From the NCBI GenBank assembly GCA_018399015.1, contig CP073761.1:248001-312000 (forward strand): a stretch of DNA of 64,000 nt, written 5' to 3'. Shown here piece after piece: positions 58,785-64,000 of the stretch; the stretch's first letter is position 1, and each line of letters starts with the position of its first letter. Made by a program: the position numbers and the translations under genes. Under the pieces are notes generated by a model that saw nothing but the letters and a program-made list of their open reading frames with translations, was not told where the DNA came from and did not search any database. This DNA comes from Cyanobium sp. M30B3 (GTDB taxonomy: Bacteria; Cyanobacteriota; Cyanobacteriia; PCC-6307; Cyanobiaceae).

Positions 58785-58866
58785 CGACCACCTTGGTGAA
58801 TCCCTTCTCCAGCGCTAGCACGGAGGGCAGGGGTGCCCGGTGGTGGTGCCATCACGGAGAGAGGCC

Positions 58867-60431
58867 ATGGCTGGGCAGGCGCTGCTGCTGACCCTCGATC
58901 AGGGCACCACCAGTTCCAGGGCCGCCGTGTACAGCGCCGACGGTCACCGCCTGCTCAGCCGCTCGGCGCCGCTGGCCAATACCTATCCCGCAGATGGCTG
59001 GGTGGAACAGGATCCGGAGGCGATCTGGAGCAGCCAGCTGGCGGCGATGGCCGCCCTGGAGCAGGCGCTGAGCCCGGAGCAGCGCAGCGCCGTGGCCGCC
59101 TGCGGCATTGCCAACCAGCGGGAGACCACCGTGCTCTGGCGGCGTGGCGACGGCAGCCCCCTCGGGCCCGCCATCGTCTGGCAGGACGGCCGCACGGCGC
59201 CGCTCTGCCTGCGGTGGAAGCAGCAGGGGCTTGAGCCCCTGATCCGCCAGCGCACCGGCCTGCTGGCCGATCCCTACTTCTCCGCCAGCAAGATCGTCTG
59301 GCTGCTGGAGCAGCACCAGGCGGGCGCCCTGGCCCGTGCCGGAGCGCTGGCCTTTGGCACGGTGGACAGCTGGCTGCTGTGGCGCCTCAGCGGCGGCCGT
59401 CGCCACGCCACCGACCGCAGCAACGCCAGCCGCACCTTGCTGATGGACCTGGAGACCCGCCGTTGGGATGGCGACCTCTGCGCCGCCCTGGGGGTGCCCG
59501 AGCCGCTGCTGCCCGAGCTGCTGCCCAGTGCGGCCGACTATGGGGCGATCGCGGCTGGCCTGCCCTTCGCCGGCGTGCCGATCACCGCCGTGCTCGGCGA
59601 CCAGCAGGCCGCCACCCTGGGGCAGAGCTGCCTGGAGCCCGGCCAGGCCAAGTGCACCTACGGCACCGGGGCCTTTCTGGTGATCAACACCGGCTCCAGC
59701 CCCTGCCGCTCCCAGCACGGCCTCCTGAGCACCTACGGCTGGACCGACGCCAGCGGCGCCGACACCTACTGCCTGGAGGGCAGTCTGATGAATGCCGGCA
59801 CGGTGATCCAGTGGTTGCGTGACGGCCTCGGTCTGATCGAGCGCGCCGACCAGGTGAACGACCTGGCGGCTGCGGCCCCGGCCCGCGGCGGTCTGATGCT
59901 GGTGCCGGCCTTCACCGGCTGGGGCACCCCCCACTGGGACCCCCTGGCCCGCGGGCTGCTGCTCGGCATCACCCGCGACACCGACGCGGCCCAGCTGGCC
60001 CGGGCGGGCCTGGAGGGCATCGCCCTGGCGGTGGCCAACCTGGTGCAGCTGGCCCAGGAAGCCCTCCCGGCCCCCTGGCCGAGCTGGCCGCCGATGGTGG
60101 GGCCGCCGCCGCCGACCTGCTGCTGCAGGCCCAGGCCGATGCCACTGGCCTGCCGGTGCGCCGCCGCGCCGATCTCGAGAGCACCGGCCGTGGCGCCGCC
60201 CTGCTGGCCGGCGTGCAGGCGGGCGTGGTGCGCGCGCTGGCGGCCTGGAGCCAGCTGCCCGAGGAGCCGCCCGCCCGCTGCTTCAAACCCGCGATCCCGC
60301 CGGACGAGGGGCGCCAGTGGCTCGGTCGCTGGCAGGGGGCCCTGTGCCGCAGCCTGGCCTGGCACATCCAGCCGGCCGATCCGCCTCCCCCTTCGGCCCC
60401 AACCTGTCCTCCCGAGCCGCTCCAGTCATGA
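58867..60431 (+). CDS. glpK: Glycerol kinase (frameshifted here)
   Basis: Phosphorylates glycerol to glycerol-3-phosphate. From ATG 58867: LTLDQGTTSSRAAVYS near 8, CGIANQRETTVLWRRGDGSP, LFAGVPITAVLGDQQAATLG and YGTGAFLVINTG near 275. After VQLAQEALP the frame is lost: the CCCCC run 60071-60075 lacks one base compared with a frame that continues PLAELAADGGAAAADLLLQAQADATG, the ATPase end, to the TGA at 60429-60431. One added base gives 522 codons, the normal size. Overlaps glpD as ATGA. Probably intact in the cell. Confidence 0.85.
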
Positions 60432-61981
60432 CCGCCTCGGCCCCCACCCAGCCGGGCAACGGCTGTGATCTGCTGGTGATCGGTGCCGGCGCCAGCGGTG
60501 CGATGGCGGCCCTGGAGGCGGCCCGCCGCGGTCTGCGGGTGGTGCTGGTGGAGGCCCGCGACATCGCCAGCGGCACCAGCAGCCGCAGCACCAAGCTGCT
60601 GCACGGTGGCGTGCGCTACCTGGAGCTGGCCGTGCGCCGCTTCGATCGCCGCCAGCTGCAGCTCGTGCGCGAGGCCCTCGCCGAGCGGGGCCACTGGCTG
60701 GAGGCTGCCCCCTTTCTGGCCCACCGCCTCGAGCTGCTGCTGCCCACCCGCCAGCCCCTGGCCCAGGCCTATTACGGAATCGGCCTGGCTCTCTACGACC
60801 GCCTGGCCGGCCGCCATGGCATCGGTGCCAGCCGCTGCGTGTCGGCAGAGGGGGTGCGGGAGCTGCTGCCCCAGTTGGCGCCAGGCCACAGCGGCGTGGC
60901 CTACAGCGATGGCCAGTTCGACGATGCCCGCCTCAACCTGCTGCTGGTGCGCAGTGCCGCCGCCCTGGGGGCGCGCGTGCACACGCGCACGGCGGTGGTG
61001 GAGCTGCTGCGCGATGGTGTGGGCCGCCTCAACGGGGCCGTGATCGAGCACGGTGACGGCCGCCGCGAGCGCCTGCAGGCTGCGGCGGTGCTCAACGCCA
61101 CGGGCATCGGTGCCGATGCCGTGCGCTGCCTGGCCGCTGCCGACGCTCCGCCGCGGCTGCAGGTGAGCCGCGGCACCCACCTGGTGCTGGCGCACGATCT
61201 CTGCCCTGGCGGCACCGGCCTGCTGGTGCCGGCCACCGACGACGGCCGCGTGCTGTTCATGCTGCCGTTTTTCGGCCGCACGCTGGTGGGTACCACCGAT
61301 GGGCCCTGCCCGTCCGCGGCGGCGGAGCAGCCCAGCGCCGCGGAGGAGGCCTACCTGCTCGCCTATGTGCGCCGCTGGTTCCCCGGGCTGGGGGAGCCGG
61401 AAGTGGCCAGCCGCTGGGCGGGCGGCCGCCCGCTGCTGCTGCCGGAGGAGGGGACCGGGGCCGGCACCGCCGGCATCGTGCGCGAGCACGCCGTGGAAAC
61501 CCTGCCCTGCGGGCTGGTGAGCCTGATGGGCGGCAAGTGGACCACCTGCCGACCGATGGCTCGCGATGCCCTCGCCGCCGTGGCCCGCCAGCTGGGCCGT
61601 CCCCTGCCGGAGCCGGCCGGCACCCCGCCCCTGCTGGGCAGCGCTGCCACCGCTGCCGCCACCTGTGCCCAGCTGGAGGCGCTGCGGGCCTGCCTGCTCC
61701 CCCAGCACCCACCGGCCCTGGTGGCCCACCTGCTGGCCAGCCACGGTCTGGCGGCGGAGGCCGTGCTCGCAGCGGCCAGGGGCGCCCACGAGTTGGAGCC
61801 ACTCAGTGCCGTGATCCCCCTCACCGTTGCCGAGGTGCGGCACATGGCCCGCCACGAGTGGGCCCGCCGGCCCGCCGATGTGCTGGCCCGCCGCTGCCGA
61901 CTGGCGATGGTTGACCAGGCCGAGGCTCTGCGGCTGGAGCCGCTGGTGCAGGCCGTGCTCGCCGAGGAGCTGCAGGGCTGA
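60428..61981 (+). CDS. glpD: Glycerol-3-phosphate dehydrogenase (FAD)
   Basis: 517 aa from ATG 60428, coupled to glpK (ATGA). Membrane-associated flavoenzyme converting glycerol-3-phosphate to dihydroxyacetone phosphate and feeding electrons to quinones. FAD motif LLVIGAGASGAMAALEAARRG (15-35), RSTKLLHGGVRYLEL near 60-74 and the C-terminal substrate region MGGKWTTCRPMARDAL near 365-380. With glpK it forms a glycerol catabolic operon, which would allow use of external glycerol or recycling of glycerol from lipids or glucosylglycerol. Confidence 0.92.
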   Translation: MTASAPTQPGNGCDLLVIGAGASGAMAALEAARRGLRVVLVEARDIASGTSSRSTKLLHGGVRYLELAVRRFDRRQLQLVREALAERGHWLEAAPFLAHRLELLLPTRQPLAQAYYGIGLALYDRLAGRHGIGASRCVSAEGVRELLPQLAPGHSGVAYSDGQFDDARLNLLLVRSAAALGARVHTRTAVVELLRDGVGRLNGAVIEHGDGRRERLQAAAVLNATGIGADAVRCLAAADAPPRLQVSRGTHLVLAHDLCPGGTGLLVPATDDGRVLFMLPFFGRTLVGTTDGPCPSAAAEQPSAAEEAYLLAYVRRWFPGLGEPEVASRWAGGRPLLLPEEGTGAGTAGIVREHAVETLPCGLVSLMGGKWTTCRPMARDALAAVARQLGRPLPEPAGTPPLLGSAATAAATCAQLEALRACLLPQHPPALVAHLLASHGLAAEAVLAAARGAHELEPLSAVIPLTVAEVRHMARHEWARRPADVLARRCRLAMVDQAEALRLEPLVQAVLAEELQG

Positions 61982-61992
61982 GGGCAGCGGGC

Positions 61993-63642
61993 TCAGGCCT
62001 CCTGCTCGCCCACGATCCACCAGTAGAAACCGTAGGCCGGCAGGTACACGAACCACTGTTTGGTGGCTGCGGGAAAGTCGCAGCCCCAGAGCACCTCGCG
62101 CACGCGACTGCCCTGCCATGGGCTGAGGTCGAGGTGGCTGGAGGCGCCGGTGGCTGAGAGGTTGGCGGCGATCACCAGGGTCATGGTTTCGGTGCGGCGC
62201 GTGTAGGCGATCACGGCCGGGTGCTGGCTGGCCAGCAGGCCGAAGCTGCCGTGACGCAGGGGCGGCAGCGAGCGCCGGCAGGTGAGCATGCGCCGATGCC
62301 AGTTGAGCAGGGAGCCGTAGAGCTGCTGCTGCACCTCCACGTTGATCACGCGGTAGTCGTAGCCGGGCGCTGTGATCGGTGGCAGCACCAGCAGCGGGTC
62401 GGGGGCGCTGGAGAAGCCGCCATTGGCCTCGCTGCTCCAGGCCATCGGCGTGCGGTTGGCATCGCGGTCGCGCAGGCCCGGCCAGTCGCCCATGCCCAGT
62501 TCGTCGCCGTAGTAGAGACAGGGCATGCCCGGCAGGCTGTAGAGCAGACCGTGCAGCAGGGTGTTGGGGCGGGGGTCGCCATTGAGCAGGGGGGCCAGGC
62601 GGCGGTTGATGCCCCAGTTCAACCAGTGGCCGCGGGCCTGGGGGAAGCCGGTGCGGATCGCCTCGATCACCGCCTCCTCCACCAGGTGACCATCGCCGAG
62701 CCAGAGCTCGTCGTGGTTGCGCAGGGGCAGGGCCCAGCGGCAGCCCGGCACCATCGCCTGGGCATGGCGCAGGCAGTCGCGCAGTCCGTCCACCCGGCCC
62801 CGGGCAATCGCGCCGAACAGGTGGGCCGTGAGCACGAAGTCGAAGGCGGCGTGCAGCTCGTCGGCGGCGAGGTAGGGCGCCGACTCCGTCACCGGCTGGA
62901 TGGCCTCGGCCACCAGCAGCACGTCGCGGCCGCAGCCGTCCACCCGCTGGCGCACCCGCTTGAGGTAGGCATGGGTTTCCGGCAGTCCCTCGCAACGGCT
63001 GTGTTCCGCTTCGCAAAGAAACGGCACGGCATCGAGGCGGAAGCCGTCCACCCCCTGGGCCAGCCAGAAGTCCACCACGGCGAGCATGGCCTCCTGCACG
63101 GCCGGGTTGGCGTAGTTCAGGTCGGGCTGGTGACGCAGGAAGCGGTGCAGGTAGTACTGGCCCGCCACCGGGTCCCACTGCCAGTTCGACTGCTCGAAGT
63201 GGCGAAACAGCACGGGCGCCTCGGCATAGCCCCTGTCGTCGTCGCGCCACACGTAGAAGTCGCGTTCGGCGCTGCCCCGCTCGGCCCAGCGGGCGCGCTG
63301 GAACCAGGGATGCAGGTCGCTGGTGTGGTTCAGGACCAGGTCGAGGATCACCCGCAGCCCATGGTCGTGGGCGGCATCGAGCAGTTGCCGCAGGGCGGTG
63401 AGATCGCCCAGGTCGGGGTGCACCGCCATGAAGTCGGTGATGTCGTACCCACCATCCCGCAGGGGAGAGGGGTAGATCGGCGTCAGCCAGATGGCATCAA
63501 CGCCCAGCCATTGCAGGTAGGGCAGGCGGGCCTGGATGCCAGCCAGGTCGCCGATGCCATCGCCATTGGCATCGCTGAAGCTGCGCGGCATCAACTGATA
63601 GATCACACAGCCGTGCCACCAGGGCGCTGCTGGGTTCGGCAT
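61993..63642 (-). CDS. GH13 alpha-glucosidase / trehalose synthase-like enzyme
   Basis: 549 aa. N-terminal WWHGCVIYQLMPRSFSDANGDGIGDLAGI, nucleophile Asp in GVDGFRLDAVPFL, acid/base Glu in VLLVAEAIQPV and third Asp in LRNHDELWLG. The overall pattern is closest to GH13_16 trehalose synthases/maltose glucosyltransferases, but the usual EANQ motif is replaced, so alpha-glucosidase or trehalase-like activity is also possible. ATG 63640-63642. It lies 75 bases downstream of the sugar ABC ATPase gene, suggesting use of an imported sugar or solute. Confidence 0.8.
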   Translation of the reverse strand: MPNPAAPWWHGCVIYQLMPRSFSDANGDGIGDLAGIQARLPYLQWLGVDAIWLTPIYPSPLRDGGYDITDFMAVHPDLGDLTALRQLLDAAHDHGLRVILDLVLNHTSDLHPWFQRARWAERGSAERDFYVWRDDDRGYAEAPVLFRHFEQSNWQWDPVAGQYYLHRFLRHQPDLNYANPAVQEAMLAVVDFWLAQGVDGFRLDAVPFLCEAEHSRCEGLPETHAYLKRVRQRVDGCGRDVLLVAEAIQPVTESAPYLAADELHAAFDFVLTAHLFGAIARGRVDGLRDCLRHAQAMVPGCRWALPLRNHDELWLGDGHLVEEAVIEAIRTGFPQARGHWLNWGINRRLAPLLNGDPRPNTLLHGLLYSLPGMPCLYYGDELGMGDWPGLRDRDANRTPMAWSSEANGGFSSAPDPLLVLPPITAPGYDYRVINVEVQQQLYGSLLNWHRRMLTCRRSLPPLRHGSFGLLASQHPAVIAYTRRTETMTLVIAANLSATGASSHLDLSPWQGSRVREVLWGCDFPAATKQWFVYLPAYGFYWWIVGEQEA

Positions 63643-63656
63643 TGAGGCGGGGTCGC

Positions 63657-63670
63657 TGTTTCGGGTCTAG
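63657..63670 (-). promoter_or_regulatory. Second copy of the 14-base upstream element
   Basis: Minus-strand CTAGACCCGAAACA, identical to 55001-55014, ending 14 bases before the GH13 start codon. The full palindrome of the other copy is not kept here. Two copies upstream of two start codons in 64 kb is unlikely by chance. Confidence 0.35.
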
Positions 63671-63716
63671 TGGTGGAGCCCGTCGCTGCCAAGGGTTGTT
63701 GCAGCGGCAGCGCTGC

Positions 63717-64000
63717 TCAGAGACGCTCACCGCTGGCCTGGTCGAAGTGGTGTTCGTGCTCCCGTCGCCAGCCCAGGCGCAGGGCATCACCGATTGGTTG
63801 CTGGCCATCGCAGGTCCAGCGCAGCTCTCCCCGGGGGCTGCTGAGCAGGAGCAGCTGGCTGGCGCCGTGCCATTCCCGGCTCATCACCTGCACCGGCAGG
63901 CCTCCCTCGGCCACCGGCTCCAGGTGCTCTGGGCGGATGGCCAGGACGCGGCCATTGGCCTCGGGCAGGAGATTGATCCGAGGCCGGCCGATGAAGCCCG
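63717..64000 (-). CDS. Sugar ABC transporter ATP-binding protein (MalK/UgpC-type), C-terminal part
   Basis: The last 94 residues of a minus-strand gene entering from the right edge. Reading into the window it shows GFIGRPRINLLPE, then VLAIRPEHLE and the C-terminal TOBE/MalK domain ...ELRWTCDGQQPIGDALRLGWRREHEHHF, which is diagnostic for MalK/UgpC/GgtA-type ATPases. In cyanobacteria the likely substrate is glucosylglycerol, sucrose or trehalose (inference); the walker motifs lie outside the window. Confidence 0.8.
   Translation of the reverse strand, partial: GFIGRPRINLLPEANGRVLAIRPEHLEPVAEGGLPVQVMSREWHGASQLLLLSSPRGELRWTCDGQQPIGDALRLGWRREHEHHFDQASGERL

Noticed and set aside
59969-63250. Long minus-strand open frame across glpK, glpD and the GH13 gene
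   Set aside because: It runs antisense to glpK/glpD and out of frame with the GH13 gene, all three of which are recognisable; composition is that of a shadow.

Overview
The window looks like a piece of the chromosome of a GC-rich picocyanobacterium of the Cyanobium/Synechococcus type. This is inferred from gene content: heme oxygenase for bilin synthesis, glycolate dehydrogenase subunits (photorespiration), phosphoketolase next to glycogen phosphorylase, a SelD fused to an NDH-2-like flavoprotein domain, Nif11-type leader domains, a single RelA/SpoT protein and several small secreted proteins that resemble only picocyanobacterial families. Genes are densely packed. Most co-directional neighbours overlap by 1-4 bases (TGATG, ATGA, GTGA, TTGA), and several convergent pairs overlap by 33-41 bases (71 in one case). 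No rRNA, tRNA, CRISPR array or complete insertion sequence was seen.

Layout. 1-1.7 kb: a partial gene, a broken small membrane-protein frame and two small conserved-looking genes. 1.7-8.1 kb: glycogen phosphorylase and phosphoketolase (minus), divergent from a Na+/H+ antiporter. 8.1-13.6 kb: methyltransferase-like membrane protein, alpha/beta hydrolase, GlcE, a four-carbon acid sugar kinase and a lytic transglycosylase. 13.6-15.6 kb: a small accessory island with a Nif11-like ORF, a PIN toxin/antitoxin pair with a palindromic operator candidate, and an AT-rich gene with a PEP-CTERM-like tail. 15.7-19.3 kb: icd-glcF-NYN/LOTUS operon. 19.4-22.6 kb: a hypothetical gene, a second PIN toxin/antitoxin pair with a long palindrome, ho1 and a glycosyltransferase. 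22.6-27.9 kb: UvrD/PcrA, a GT8-like protein behind a promoter containing an inverted repeat, a CCA-adding-type enzyme and kdsB. 27.9-37.1 kb: a co-directional minus-strand tract, moxR, DUF58, transglutaminase, pentapeptide/TPR protein, selD fusion, kdsD, kdsA, kdsC. 37.2-44.7 kb: CobD-like aminotransferase, MurG, an OmpR/EnvZ-like pair and small secreted proteins. 44.8-48.6 kb: pgk, then usp-rbgA-rluD, in which RluD carries a C-terminal Nif11 domain. 48.6-57.4 kb: a double-domain peptide-type ABC ATPase, RelA/SpoT, DUF2062, mnmE, a TerB-like protein and nadC. 57.4-64 kb: carbohydrate and glycerol block with two GH13 enzymes, glpK-glpD and the end of a sugar ABC ATPase.

How it fits together. 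Central carbon is the main theme: glycogen breakdown, phosphoketolase, Pgk, Icd, the glycolate oxidation subunits, glycerol to DHAP, and GH13/ABC sugar handling. A second theme is the envelope: the full KDO synthesis set (kdsB, C, A, D), MurG, lytic transglycosylase and glycosyltransferases. A third is translation and stress: RbgA, RluD, MnmE, SelD, RSH and the two toxin/antitoxin pairs.

Main caution. Five genes (about 209-669, 30385-32504, 33405-35254, 48643-50237, 58867-60431) are each broken by one shift, and in every case adding exactly one base restores a full-length frame. In four of them the shift maps to a run of 4-5 G/C. This looks more like homopolymer undercalling than biology, so these genes are probably intact in the organism.
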